A stretch of DNA of 64,000 bases from Platanthera guangdongensis (GCA_039583875.1 CM077162.1:109153808-109217807); one strand, 5' to 3'; shown: positions 1 through 11,458, counted from the first letter of the stretch. Translations and numbers: made by a program. The notes: a model not told the origin generated them from the letters alone.

Positions 1-341
1 AGATTGAATGGTCTCTTGATGATACTAAATCAACAGGGGGTGTTGATTGTTCACCAACCTGTGTTGTTGTTTCCTCTTGTGGTACAACAACTGGCTCTTC
101 AAGAAGTTTCTCTTCATGATGTTGAATGTCTTCTTCATCTTCACTGCTTTCATCCTTTTGAGTAATTTGTATTCTGTCCAAGTCTTCAGCTAGAGAGTGT
201 ACCTGCAAAGGTTCTATGGTAGAAGTGTCCTTCTCCTTGAAAGACATGTTAGATTCATCAAAAGATATGTGAATAGATTCTTCAATTTTAAGAGTTGATT
301 TATTATAAACCCTATAAGCCTTACTGATCATGGTGCCCTAG
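1..341 (-). pseudogene. SireA-1 pol remnant: integrase C-terminal linker
   Basis: This stretch corresponds to 37722-38050 of SireA-2, the region after the integrase core that leads into reverse transcriptase. It encodes an acidic, low-complexity linker on the minus strand. It is not openly translatable as a unit here. At about 341-343 the sequence jumps directly to the GAG-pre-integrase segment, so the whole integrase catalytic core is missing. The part of pol with RT and RNase H lies beyond the left edge. Confidence 0.75.
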
Positions 342-773
342 TCTCTTATGCCATAAAACAGTAGGTCTACTAATAGAGTTAAACATGCAAATATCTACAT
401 CTGTTGAAAGAAAGTCTACTAAGTAGATGTTACCTTTCCTTTTACCTGTCAACACAGTTATGTTGTCCTCTGACTTGATCATGCATAAGGCTTTGCTGAA
501 AGTCACCTGGTAGCCTTCATCACATAGCTGACTGATACTGATCAAATTGTGCTTCAGTCCTTCCACATAGGCTACCTTCTTGAATGTGACTGTGCCAATC
601 TGGACTGCACCATATCCTTTTGTCAGTCCAAAGTTTGAATCACCAAATATGACTTTGGGTCCAAGCTTGGCTTTAAAGGATGTGAGGTTGTCCCTATTTC
701 CTGTCATGTGCTTTGAGCACCCACTATCTAAATACCATTGCTTGTTTGATGTTGGATAGGTCTTCACCTGCAC
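321..773 (-). pseudogene. SireA-1 aspartic protease and GAG-pre-integrase segment
   Basis: The minus-strand frame begins with the copia protease active-site region, LDSGCSKHMTG, at about residues 15-25, and ends with the GAG-pre-integrase signature WHKRLGH at about residues 141-147. In an intact element the protease matures the polyprotein, and the GAG-pre-integrase segment precedes the integrase zinc finger and core. Here the frame runs off the deletion junction and stops three codons later. The HHCC finger and the DDE core are therefore absent, and this copy could not make integrase. Confidence 0.85.
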
Positions 774-984
774 ATAAAATAATTCACTTGTTTTTGACCC
801 AGTTTACCTTGGGCCTAGGTTAATAACCTTTAAATTCAGAAGTAAATGACATCCCTGGTTGACTCTTATAACCTTAAGGATGATATCTCCTTGGAGGTAT
901 TATCCATTCAGTATAAGGGTTAAATCTTTGGGATGAAGGACCCCTAGGATTTGAATTTGATTTACCCTTGAAAGAATTTCCAAA

Positions 985-1180
985 GCTATGATCTCTGTTC
1001 GACGATCGTTGAGCTGTGTTCGACGATCTTGGGTCATATCGTCGAGCTCCGTTCGATGGTCAACTGTGGCAGAGTTCAGGAATTAGAGATCGTCGACCTA
1101 ATTTAGAAGATTTAGCCTGAGATCGTCGATCTGCGTTCGGCGATCATCTACCTCCGTTCGACGATTTCTATTGAACCTTG
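985..1180 (-). repeat. SireA word array inside gag (TCGTCGA/TCGACGA)
   Basis: Several copies of ATCGTCGA and TTCGACGAT lie within the C-terminal part of gag, mostly 25-40 bp apart. The same words occur in the LTR of this element (3930-4240) and at the matching gag position of SireA-2 (39472-39680). In the better-preserved SireA-2 copy the array is translated into Ser/Asn/Asp/Arg-rich repeats. Confidence 0.8.
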
Positions 1181-2690
1181 GTTTTCTTGGGTAAGTCAGA
1201 ATTTTTCCTAGCTACCTCTACAACTCCCTTTCCTTTATCAGAAATAAACTTGATTGGGGTTGTTAGAACTATAGGTTGGCTGGATGAAGCACCCAAGCCC
1301 AGTGTACTGTTCAATCTAGAGTTCACTGTGCTTGTGATGTCCATTAGCTTGATGCTTCTCCCATTAAGGGATTCTTCAAGCTTTTTGGCCTCTGATAGCT
1401 CACTTTTCAGTGAAGCTATCTGCTCCCTAAACATAGTGCTTTAAACTCAGACTTAAAGTCCTCAGAATTGAAATCAAAAGAACTAATTACCTGGTCTTCT
1501 TCAAATTGAGTTTCTTAGTCTGACTATGACTCTTCTGCATCAGAACTGTGTTGAGAGGCGTTGATTGCCATCATGCAGAACTCCTTCTCTTCAGCATCAT
1601 CTTCATCATCACTGGAGCTGGATGAAGCTTCTGATTCTTCTTCTATTTCACTCCAAGATTCAGCAACAAATCCCTTCCTTGTGTGTTTGTTCTTGCTGGA
1701 GGAGGGTTTGACATTGCCATTCTTCTTAAAGTCTTTTTCTGTTGTCTTTTCTTTCCTGTCCTTTCTGTCCTTGTTTTTATTTTCTGGACAGTCAGGCACA
1801 ATGTAGCCTAGTTTCCTGCAACCAAAGCAAATAATATCTTTATTATTTGATCTATCATACCTTGGCTTGTCATGCTCTTTGTATGATCTCTTCCTGAAGT
1901 CCTTCCTGGCCATCTTGAAAAATCTTTTACCCAGTAGACTAAGCAGCTCAACATTTCCTGTGACTTTGTATTCAGGCTGATCTTCAGTGGCTTTAAAAGC
2001 TATTGTCTTTTTCTTTCTTGTGGCTGGTGAGGTAGCCTTCTACTCTTCTTCTCTGTTCTTAATGAGCAGCTCATAAGACTTGAGCTTGCCCAAGAGAGCT
2101 TTTGTTGTGATTTCATTGAGACTTCTAGCATTCTTGATTGGCTAGATCCTTGAGTCCCAAGTGCTTAGGAAGCACATTAGGATTTTATCATTTAGCTCAG
2201 TCAATGATATATCCTTATCTAAAGTTTTCAGCTCATTGACTATAAGACTGAGTCTATTGTACATATCTCCTACTGACTCAGCTTCTCCTTTCTTGAAGTT
2301 CTCATATTGGGTTATGAGGTGAGATCTTCTGTCCTTTCTTTCATCCGCAGATCCTGAGACTATTTCAGATAGCTTGTCCCAGATCTCCTTTGCTGAGTTG
2401 CATTCAGCTACCTTTTGGAAAATGTCATCAGACATAGTCTGGGCTAAGATATTCATAGCCTTTGCATCTGCTACCTTCCACTTCTTGATCTCTGCATCTG
2501 TTCCTGAAGGAGGTGGAACAGCATTTATACTTGTGTTCTCTGGAGGTCTTGGACAAACTGTCAAAACAGAATTAAAAATGTCCTCATCAATAGAATTAAT
2601 GTATAGTCTAATCCTTTCTTTCCAAAGTGCAAACTTAGACAGATTGCACACTAGAGGTCTGGTGCTACCATAATCTTTGTTTTGGGCAAA
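1168..2690 (-). pseudogene. SireA-1 gag (capsid, CCHC-like knuckle, coiled-coil tail)
   Basis: Gag fragments lie in several minus-strand frames. The capsid-like domain (2651-2142) has the plant copia gag pattern beginning LSKFALWKERIRLY and containing the NILAQTMSDDIF and SAKEIWDKL motifs. A basic region and zinc knuckle follow (1913-1524); the knuckle reads CFGCRKLGYIVPDC, so the expected His is Tyr, which a C-to-T change would explain. A leucine- and glutamate-rich tail lies at 1434-1168. Gag would package element RNA into cytoplasmic particles. Frame breaks between these pieces and the lost His make it a pseudogene. Confidence 0.85.
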
Positions 2691-2803
2691 ATTTTGTGAA
2701 GAAAAATTCTAATAACAAAATCTACAACAATCAGATCTAACTAAAGGAATCTTTGGGTTTAGGTGTTAGCCTGTACAACCACTGAGATGTGGTATTTTTA
2801 ACC

Positions 2804-2821
2804 AACCTCGCTCTGATACCA
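2804..2821 (-). promoter_or_regulatory. Primer binding site, initiator tRNA-Met type (SireA-1)
   Basis: On the minus strand, two bases after the LTR end, the sequence TGGTATCAGAGCGAGGTT matches the complement of the 3' end of plant initiator tRNA-Met with one mismatch. This is where minus-strand DNA synthesis would be primed. Confidence 0.88.
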
Positions 2822-2823
2822 AT

Positions 2824-4409
2824 TGAAAGTGTGAGTTAGATCTGATATACTCTATAGGGGGGGTCGTGAATAGAGTATGGTGCTTGCTAAAAACTTTTAC
2901 AACAGTTGTTGTATTCTAATGTGAACAGGGAAGCAAATAATCAAAAGTAAATCTAAACACAGAATAATCACAATCTACAAAAGAAACTAATCACAAGCCA
3001 CAGCCAGAAACACAAGAAACACAGGCAACCAGAAGACACAAGGAGCTATAGTGGTTCCCCAACCAATCTGGGTACATCCACTCTTCTACCACCCTAGGTA
3101 GGAATCCACTGCAGGATGAGTTGATCAGGTGTCCTGGGCACCAATAAGCTTTTGATAAGGTGCTCAAAAACCAAACCAGATTTTTTGATCAGGTGTCTTG
3201 CCACCAATGAGCTTTTGATAAGGTGCTCAAAAACCACACACAAATTTTTGAAGGGAGTTTGAAAAACCCTTTACAGAGGTGGGGATTAGAGAGTGATGAA
3301 AGTCTTCTTTTCTCAATCACAGTGAGAAGACTATGTGGATTCAGTGATGTTGTCAAAGCTCCCCCTGAGATCTTGAGTTTTTCAAGAAATGAAGCTTTGC
3401 AGTAGGGTGATACGCCTTCAAAAAATTGATCTCCAGCAAATGATGATTCAGCAGCAACTGAAATGTGAGGTGTCTGGAGTCTTGAATGATGATGGCCTTG
3501 AACACTTGAAAAAAGAGAGATCTGAAAATTTCAGATGATTGATCTCCTTTGGTGATGTGTTCTGTATGAATTCTTGAGATAGAGAATGCCTGCAACTCTC
3601 TTTCTTTCTCTGTGTAATTGTTGTGTGAGAGTTGTTGTAGAGAAAATTCCTCTTCTTTTCTTTTTCAGAGTTCTCTACTGGATTGATATTATTGAAGTTG
3701 AAGAATTATCTTTTATTTCTTCTGTCTGAATAGAAATTGTCCATTGTGCAAGATAGCTGTTGGCCTGTCATCAATGACTTCCTTAACTGCATTTGTCTTC
3801 TGGAGGAAAGTCCAATAAAAACATTCCTTGATAATTCCTTGAAACTTGCTGCAGAATAAATGAAAACGGCTGTAAGATCTCTGAATTAAATGCTGACAAT
3901 AATTCCACAGCTGTCCATATTTGAATCTTGAAAATCGTTGAACTCTTCAGAAAAACATCGAACTGAGCTCCACTATCGTCGAACTGAGCTCAGAGATTTG
4001 GACTTAGACAGAAACAGAGATCGTCGATCTGAGCTCAAAGATTGTCGAACTGAGCTCAGAGATAGAGAATCAAACTGGAGTCAAGATCGTCGATCCGAGC
4101 TCGAAGATCGTCGAATGGAGTTCGACGACTTGATGAAGTTGAGCTCAGAGATTGTCGAATGGAGTTCGACGATTCGTCGAAGTGAGCTCACCGATCGTCC
4201 AATGGAGTTCGACGATTTGTCGTACTGAGCTCGACGAAATGACTTAGTTTCCAAACTGAAAAACTTGGTCTTGAGGGCAGCTTCCAAACCTAACTACTAA
4301 CCCTTAGACTCAATTCTAATTGACCTTTAGATCTATACAATGAGGTCAAAATAGGTTTCCTAAGAGACATAGTGATCCTGACCCAAATCAGTAATAGGGT
4401 GTTCCAACA
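2824..4409 (-). repeat. SireA-1 5' LTR (1586 bp)
   Basis: On the minus strand the LTR starts TGTTGGAACACCC and ends CACTTTCA, giving the standard TG...CA ends. It matches both SireA-2 LTRs (30792-32317 and 41448-42970) along its length. It holds a dense array of TCGTCGA/TCGACGAT words at 3930-4240, in the U3 half. Confidence 0.92.
3930..4240. repeat. SireA word array in LTR U3
   Basis: About a dozen variants of ATCGTCGA(A/T)CTGAGCTC and GGAGTTCGACGA are packed into roughly 310 bp. The words contain TCGA and GAGCTC, both self-complementary, so neighbouring copies can pair into many alternative hairpins. Every unit carries CpG sites. Confidence 0.85.
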
Positions 4410-5651
4410 TTGTAGATAAGATATAAGGTCTTAGCTATTCGTTGTCCTAGAACCGCACCGACCGCATAAGTACTCACATCACACAATATTTCAAATGAAA
4501 AATCTCAGATCGGAGCGATCATAATCGGAGCATTTATAAGTTTAGATTTAATTAATTCAAACGCAGTTAGACAAGAATCCTCAAAAATAAAAGGAGTTTC
4601 TTTCTCAAGAAGGTGGGTGAGAGGCTTAGTAATTTTTGAAAAGTCTTTATTGAATCGTCGATAAAAACCTGCATGCAATAGAAAACTTCTAATCGCTTTG
4701 ATATTCATAGGTGGCGGTAGCTTTTCAATTACTTCAATTTTTGCTCTGTCCACTTCAATTCCTTTAGCAGAAATCTTGTGGCCAAGGACTAATCCTTCAC
4801 GCACAATAAAGTGGCACTTCTCCCAATTTAAAACTAAATTTTTTTCTTCGCAGCGTTGTAAAACTTTTCCCAAATTTTTTAAACATAAATCAAAAGAGTC
4901 GCCAAAAACCGAAAAATTGTCCATAAAAACTTCCATAATATTTTCTACGTATTTATCGAAAACAGCAAGCATACATCGCTGAAATGTAGCTGGCGCATTA
5001 CATATCCGAAAAGGCATTCTACGATAAGCGATGGTCCCGAAGAGGCAAGTGAATTTTGCCTTCTCTTGGTCCTCGGGTGCGATAGGGATTTGGAAATATC
5101 CCGAGAGTACGTCGAGAAAATAATAAACACTATGCCCAGATAAGCGTTCTAAAATTTAATCGATAAAGGGAAGGGAAAATGGTCTTTGTGGGTGGCATCG
5201 TTTAACTTGTGATAATCGATACACATTCACCACCCTGTCACTGTTCTCGTCGGTATTAGAGTGTTATTATTGTTTAAGACTACCATGATCCCTCTTTTTT
5301 TGCACTACTTGGAATGGACTCACCCACTTACTATCCGAGATAGGATAAATTATCTCCACATCTAATAATTTTAAGGCCTCTCCCTTTACGACCTCCTTCA
5401 TGTTTGGATTTAAACGATGTTGAGGTTGGGCTATACTCTTAGAATTTTCTTCCAAAAACATTTTATGTGTGCAAAAGGAGGGGCTTCAGCAAGAAATATC
5501 GGATATTATCCATGATATAGCTCGTTGATGCCTTCATAGAACTTCGATCAATTGATCATTTTCGAATGGAGAATGAAAGGCCGAGATTATAACATGCAAG
5601 TTGGAATTTGTTTCGAGAAAAGAATGTTTTAGATGTTCGTGGAGCGGTTTC
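4410..5651 (-). pseudogene. Host-Athila pol: RT and start of RNase H
   Basis: This is the Ty3/gypsy reverse transcriptase of an Athila-like element, read leftward. Seen in order are the RT entry region with NPNMKEVV and YPISDSKWVSP (about 5410-5300), a CIDYHKLNDATHKDHFPLPF region (about 5220-5170) flanked by stops, the CNAPATFQRCM motif (about 5000), and the catalytic loop, which reads VFMDNFSVFG at about 4920. RNase H begins at about 4480 with a CDVSTYAVGAVLGQR motif and is cut at 4410 by SireA-1. The second catalytic Asp of the usual FMDD box is Asn, as a G-to-A change would give. Further in-frame stops at about 5160 and 5228 confirm a dead copy. The 5' end is cut at 5651 by NonAuto-1. Confidence 0.88.
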
Positions 5652-7580
5652 TATACAACCCCGTACCCGGACGAGTCGTACCCTCCCCAGGTAGCGGACT
5701 TGGGGGGGCACTATGAGCGACAATGTAGTATAGCCCCATTCGAAGACGTGCGGGTGCTCGTGCGTGCGTGTGGAGGTTTTATGTGCATAGACTTTTAATA
5801 TATATATATGTTAAATATTATAATATATATATTATACATATATCAGATAATTTATTTATACAGGTCGAAGAAAAATAAAGAGAGGGGAGAGAAGGGTATC
5901 GGGTACAGCAAAAAGCAAAAGAGAAAAAGGTGGAGGGGAGAAATAAGAGAGGAAGAGGAAAGGCAGACATGGGGTAGCAGCAGAGGGAAGAAAGAAAATA
6001 AAGAAGAGAGAGGGGGGCATCGTGTGGGGACAGCAGGGGAAAAGGAAAAAGGGGCAAATCTCTCTCCCTCTATCCCGATCTCTATCCCTCTATCTTGATC
6101 TCTCTCGTCATTGCTGCCTAGGGCAAAAGCAAGGACGAGCCCGACTCTCCTTCCCCGTTGCCGCCTGCATCCAACCCGAGCCCTAGCTTCTTTCCCGTCG
6201 CCGGCCATAAGGGGCAGCCCGAGCCCCCTCCATTTCTTCCAGTCCAGGCCGCCGCCTGGAGATCAGCCCGAGCCCACACCTCTTTTAGTCCGGGCCGCCT
6301 TCGCAAGGAGGAGCGCAGCCTGGCCCCTCCTATTTTTTCTATCCAGACCACCGCCCGGAGGTGGTGCCCGAGCCTCCTACTTCTCCTGTCCAGGTCGTCT
6401 CCAGCAAGTGTTGCCCGAGCCTCTTCATGGCTATTATTATCAAGATCCACAACAAGAAAAAGGATCAGAGTTCATACTGCGACGTCCGAATCCGTGCGTG
6501 TACAGTTAATACACGGTTGCGGCTTCGTCAACATACGCGCCATGGGTAATGAAGTTTTTACTCGGGCAAGTGAAGTCCTCATTTTCCATATTTGCATGGA
6601 AGCTCCTCTCTGCCGATTGGTGGAGGAAGGGTGCTCTCTGATGGGTTGATGTTCACATCCCCACTATTAATTGCATTAGCACCCGGAAGCGTGGGTACAG
6701 GTTTAGGTATGTTGTGTGAAGCCCATCCGGATATGTAAGCCGGATTGGTGTTGTTCTGGTGTTCCTAGAGAAGACTCCAATGAAGTTGTATATTGTCTGT
6801 TTGCAGGGATTAAGCAATGCCCCCCCCCCCCCCAAAACAAGGGGTGTGTGCAATATATTTGGCCAGCTTATGTTAGTTGACTGTTGTTCAGCTGGCAGCC
6901 GCTTGTCGAGACGTTGGTGTACAAGTGCAGCAGTACCCAGCGAGAAGTAGAGGGCTTAAAGCACAAGCTTGTGCCGGCCCTTGAAGGCCTATTTTTGCTT
7001 ATATTGCCGGCCTGCGTGCTGAAGTATGGAATTTATATTCCTATAATTTAAATATCTGTGATGCTCTGTGTATGTGATCTATCTCTTCTATCTTGGGCAA
7101 GTGGTGTGCTCGTAAACCACTCGCCCCGTGGGAGCACCGAGGTAAAGTTACCGAGAAGCCCTTGAGGGCTTCAAATAGCCTTTTAGGACAGCGGAGTTGT
7201 GCTGTTTGCAGCCCAGTTGGAGCAGCGTAAAATAGAACTGTTCGGTGAGGCTATGTTATTAGTAGGGCTGATGAAGGATGATTTACGTAGACCCGAGGTG
7301 GCACCTCTAGTTAAAAGAGAGTGGATCTTGAGATCCTCCTTAGGGTTCTGGTCGGCCAAGAGAGCCTTCCAAAGGTGCCTAATTAGCTCAGTCTTTGGAG
7401 TGGGAGGGGAAGAGTCTTTTAGTCTTCCGGGTATGTGGTGTGACCTCCACGCTGAGACCTTGGGTCTGTCCCTTATGTTCCTAGTCTTGTGCCTAGATTA
7501 TTCGGTTGAGTGTAGTAGGTGCACGGTCACCCATCTTTTGGGATCTCGAAATCCACGGAGACCGGATTCCGGTTTCAACA
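5652..7580 (+). repeat. NonAuto-1 left LTR (1929 bp)
   Basis: Direct repeat of 9875-10707 joined to 24031-25180. It contains a short AT-rich microsatellite (about 5796-5845), degenerate repeats of about 60 bp around CCCGAGCC and GTCCAGGCCG (6215-6425), and a run of 14 C at 6820-6833 that is about 18 C followed by A's in the right LTR. The open frames seen here are compositional and differ between the two LTR copies, so none is called as a gene. Confidence 0.9.
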
Positions 7581-8144
7581 TTTATGGTGCAGTGAGCGTG
7601 GAGAGTGACCAGCACGGAAGAACTCAAATAAGCGTCATGGCTATAGACGAGGAACCAAGTGACAACTAGGGTCATGCGCTGGTTCTTTGTATGTAAGGTC
7701 CTCATATATGGAGTCGTCCCCTCCCTGAGTTTAGAATTTTTGGACAACCTGTATTAAGTCTATATTGAGGTTTAGTTGGTGATATAACTATGTGTTTGAT
7801 TTATTCAAATGCCAATTCCATTTTGCCATGAATGCTTAGGCTTTTGAGTTTGCGTTTGATAAATGTTGCCCAAATCACAAATCTACTTGGAGGATAATTT
7901 TATTTGTTCGTTTAATATCCCGTCCTAAAACTGTTGCTAGAATCTCATAGAATTTGGAGTAGGATCTGCACCTGTTTGAAGAAATGTAACGTTCATCTAA
8001 TCATGTCAAAATAGTTCTTCGTGAATAAAATAGATTTGTAAAAAAAGTTAGTTTTCTTTCTTCTTGGAAGCGAGTTCGACAACTTTTGGTGCAAAGTGGT
8101 CGCATCTTAGGGACAAAGGCTGCTTGTATGGATGGCCCCGCTGA

Positions 8145-8847
8145 GGTTGGAGGTTGTTTGGAGAGGAGACCCCGAGAAGACACGCTATCCAGGCTCCCAT
8201 CTAGCTGGCAGGGCTGTAGGCTCACTCGGTGGTTGGAGGTTGTTTGGAGAGGAGACCCCGAGAAGACCCTCTATCCAAGCTCCCATCTAGCTGGGATGTC
8301 TGTAGGCTCACTCGGTGGTTGGAGGTTGTTTGAAGAGGAGACCCCGAGAAGACCCGTTGTCCAGGCTCCCATCTAGCTGGCAGGTCTGTAGGATCACTTG
8401 TTGGTTGGAGGTTGTTTGGAGAGCAGACCCCGAGAAGACCAGCTGTCTAGGCTACCATCTAGCTGGCAGGGCTGTAGGCTCACTCGGTGGTTGGAGGTTG
8501 TTTGGAGAGGATACCCCGAGAAGACCCGCTGCCCAGGCTTCCATCTAGTTGGCAGGTCTGTAGGCTTACTCAGTGGTTGGAGGTTGTTTGGTGAGGAGAC
8601 CCCGAGAAGACCCGCTGTCCAGGCTCCCATCTAGCTGGCAGGTCTGTAGGCTCACTCGGTGGTTGGAGGTTGTTTGGAGAGGAGACCCTGAGAAGACCCA
8701 CTGTCCACGCTCCCATCTAGCTGGCAGATCTATAGGCTCACTTGGTGGCTGGATGTTGTTTGGAGAGGAGACCCTGAGAAGACCCGCTGTCCAGGCTCCC
8801 ATCTAGCTGGCAGGTCTGCAGGCTCACTCGGTGGTTGGAGGTTGTTT
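8145..8847 (+). repeat. 86-bp tandem array, 8 full units plus a partial one
   Basis: The anchor GGTTGGAGGTTGTTTGGAGA recurs at 8145, 8231, 8317, 8403, 8489, 8575, 8661, 8747 (as GGCTGG) and 8833, an exact 86-bp period. Units differ from each other by a few substitutions and no length change. Because 86 is not a multiple of three, the open frames that run through the array shift frame from unit to unit and are not genes. Confidence 0.95.
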
Positions 8848-9858
8848 TGAGTGGGAGGTTACTTCGAGCGGTACATTCCATCAGCCCTTTGATTCCCATG
8901 ATACACTGCACACAAAAAGAATGATTTAAATAATTTGTTTTTATTCCCGTAATTTCCCTTTGAAAGAGCTTTGCTCTCAAATGTCTGTTTTATACTAACC
9001 ATGTACCTCATACATATCGTAACTTTGAACAATTAAGTAATCGTGGTAAAAATAATGGGGAGTTAAGAACGTGTCACAGGAATGACAAACTATTTCTTCT
9101 TGAAAGAATTGTCCATGTCTCCTTAGCGTTGAGAGTCACGCGGTTGTGTCCTGTCCAAGAGTACTCGTTTTATTTTATTCTTAAGAAGGAAGCTTTGTTT
9201 TTAAAACTTGTCAATTTTCAAGATTTGAAGAAATACTGATTTTTTCAAGAACGGAAACCTTATGGTATGTTCAATATTTTTTATGGAAACTCCCTCATCC
9301 TAAGTCTGTCTTCATGCTTGAAAGTTAGATAGGCCGACCCTTAGCTCAATTATGTTTACAACCTGATTTTGTGTGAAGGTATCATGCGACTAGTATTAGG
9401 AAAAGGCTATTTTTTCTAGTTCTATAAATCTATAATGGTAACTTCGAATCTTGGAGGAATAGATAGTGAACGTTTCAATGATACTGGTAAGGGCCACTCA
9501 TAGAGGCGTGGGCAAATTGTGATTTTGTTAGTAGATTTTAGTATTGTAGTTATTTTTATTTCAGGGGACTTTGATCCTTAGGCACCTGCATGCCTTTTTA
9601 CCTCTATAAAGGGAGTGGATTATTAGTTGTGTTAGAGTTCATTGTTTAATGTGTATGTTGTGGATGATGAGCATAGGAGGAAAACCACGGGCTAATGATA
9701 CTCTTGTTGAAATATCTAATAGGATTGTGAAAGTGAGCCCATGGTGTGGATCTCTCCTTGTCTCCAAGTGAGGAATTCACTCAATTTGTTTTTGGGTCGG
9801 CTCCCACTCGCCGGATACTTGGGGTTGGACATTTCTTTCCGAGCGTGGGACTCGCTCG

Positions 9859-9870
9859 AAAAGAGCGGGG
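9859..9870 (+). promoter_or_regulatory. Polypurine tract of NonAuto-1
   Basis: AAAAGAGCGGGG lies four bases before the right LTR start (TGTACAACC at 9875). This is the expected position of the plus-strand primer and it fixes the element orientation as plus. Confidence 0.75.
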
Positions 9871-9874
9871 ATTG

Positions 9875-10707
9875 TGTACAACCCCGTACCCGGCCGAGTA
9901 GGACCCTCCCCAAGTGGCAGACTTGGGGGGCGCTAAGAGCGACAATGTAGTATAGCCCCGTTCGAAGACGTGCGGGTGCTCGTGCGTGCGGGTGAAGGTT
10001 TTATGTGCATATACTTTTAATATATATATATATGTTTAATATTATAATATATATATATATATTATATTATATATATATTATATTATATATATATATATAT
10101 ATATATTATACATATATCAGATTATTTATTTATATAGGCAGAAGAAAAATAAAGGGAGGGGAGAGAAGGGCATCGGGTACAACAAAAAGCAAAAGAGAAA
10201 AAGGTGGAGGGGAGAAAAAAGAGACGAAGAGGAAATGCAGGCATGGGGTAGCAGCAGAGGGAAGAAAGAAAATAAAGAAGAGAGAGGGGCATCAGGTGGG
10301 GGCAGCAGGAAAAAAAGGATAAAGGGGCAAATCTCTCTCCTTCTATCCCGATCTCTCTCCCTTTATCCAGATCTCTCTCGTCATCGCCGCCTAGGGCAAA
10401 AGCAAGGACGAGCGCGACTCTCCTTCCCAGTCGCCGCCTGCATCCAAGCCGAGCCCTAGCTTCTTTCCTGTCGTCGGCCACGAGGGGCATCCCGAGCCCC
10501 CTCCATTTCTTACAGTCCAGGTCGACGCCTGGAGATCAGCACAAGACTCCACCTCTTTCAGTCTAGGCCGCTGCCGTAAGGAGGAGCGCAGCCCGGCCCC
10601 TCCTATGTTTTCTGTCCAGGCCGCCGCCCGGAGGTGGTGCCCGAGCCTCCTACTTCTCCTGTCCAGGCTGCCTCTAGCAAATTTTCCCTTAGCCTCTTTA
10701 TGGCTAT
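9875..10707 (+). repeat. NonAuto-1 right LTR, first part
   Basis: This matches 5652-6435 of the left LTR, with a longer AT dinucleotide expansion at about 10018-10113. It is cut after GCTAT (10703-10707) by the insertion of Tat-1 and continues at 24031. Confidence 0.9.
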
Positions 10708-11458
10708 TGTTAACCCCTCAGTCCGCAACATACTACAAGATTCCAAAGCCCCCCATTCAGCAGGCGCGGACGCAAGTTATCCGTCCGCCCAGTCCGGCAA
10801 TAGCATCAGTCAGGCGCCAAGTATGGGACTCCAGCAGCGGAGGCAAGGACCAGTCCGCTCAGTCCGCCGACGCTTTGGGCAACAGGTTCTCCAGCGGCGG
10901 ACGCAGTATCTCGTCCGCCCAGGCCGCCGCCCTCCAATAGAAGCGCCCAGCAGCAGTGGAAGCTCCAGCTCGCGAGCCCAGTCCGCCACTTCTGTGCGGA
11001 CTGGCGTGTTCTTTCTTTTTGCTTCCCGTCACCGCTGCCTGGTTCTCCTGTACCCCGGGCAGCCGGTTATTTTAGCCCTGCCCGTTTGGGCAGGCCCCCT
11101 ATCCTATAAATAGGGGGGAGGTGGTGCACTCAAGGCACGCTGACTCGGACCCAGGAGCCTACTTGTTACAGGCTGCGGACTCGAATCCTGTGCCTTGCGG
11201 ACTCCCCCTTGCTCTACTTCCCTCAGTCTTTTCCTTTCACTTGTAACTAGATCCTTCTTCAATCAAGGGAAAGCCCGTCGCAAGAGAGGCATTCATGCCG
11301 CGACGGGCGAAGTCTGTTGTTGCCGTGGTTCACGGCCCTGCTCTTCTTCCAGCTCTCATCCGCTTAGTAGATCGCTACTCGCAGTCTCCCTATTCCCCCT
11401 GTGATCGAACAAGTTAGATGGTTGTGCTCGACCCCCCTTGTGTTTTCGTGCATCAACA
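10708..11458 (+). repeat. Tat-1 5' LTR (751 bp)
   Basis: Starts TGTTAACCCCTCAG and ends GTGCATCAACA. U3 is rich in GCGGAC/GTCCGC words. Two hairpins precede the TATA box: CTGCC(T)GG...CCGGGCAG (one arm mutated in this copy) and CCTGCCC-GTTT-GGGCAGG at 11077-11094. The 3' LTR is the same length. Confidence 0.95.
11105..11112 (+). promoter_or_regulatory. TATA box in Tat-1 5' LTR
   Basis: TATAAATA directly after the CCTGCCC/GGGCAGG hairpin and a C-rich stretch. It is conserved at 23672-23679 (3' LTR) and on the minus strand at 57552-57559 (Tat-2). It would drive sense transcription of gag-pol, with R starting about 30 bp downstream. Confidence 0.8.

Larger units (their letters stand above)
1..4409 (-). 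mobile_element. SireA-1, Ty1/copia Sirevirus-like element, 5' part
   Basis: This is the 5' part of a copia element lying on the minus strand, cut by the left edge of the window. Reading leftward from 4409 it holds a 5' LTR (4409-2824), a tRNA-Met-type primer site, gag, a protease/GAG-pre-integrase segment and the linker after integrase. It belongs to the same family as SireA-2 (30792-42970), which it matches nearly base for base over 37722-42970 apart from a deletion of about 760 bp in integrase. It inserted into the RNase H domain of Host-Athila; the flanking 5 bp at 4410-4414 (TTGTA) should be repeated at its other end outside the window. The Sirevirus assignment rests on the long LTR, the primer site and the long gag with its zinc knuckle. 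Confidence 0.88.
7581..9874 (+). other. NonAuto-1 internal region, no coding potential
   Basis: No gag, protease, RT or integrase motif is visible in any frame. The main structure is the 86-bp tandem array at 8145-8847. The sequence just after the left LTR (7581-7600, containing TGGTGCAGTGAGC) is where a primer site should be, but I could not match it to a tRNA. The flanking segments (7581-8144 and 8848-9858) show nothing else recognisable. Confidence 0.7.

Noticed and set aside
5808..6649. Overlapping frames in the NonAuto-1 LTR rich in Pro, Arg and Lys
   Set aside because: Driven by GA-rich and CCG-rich repeats and not conserved between the two LTR copies.
8145..8847. 86-bp array as a CRISPR array or as a repeat-protein gene
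   Set aside because: Units are contiguous without unique spacers, the context is a plant LTR element, and 86 is not divisible by three, so no protein repeat can be maintained.
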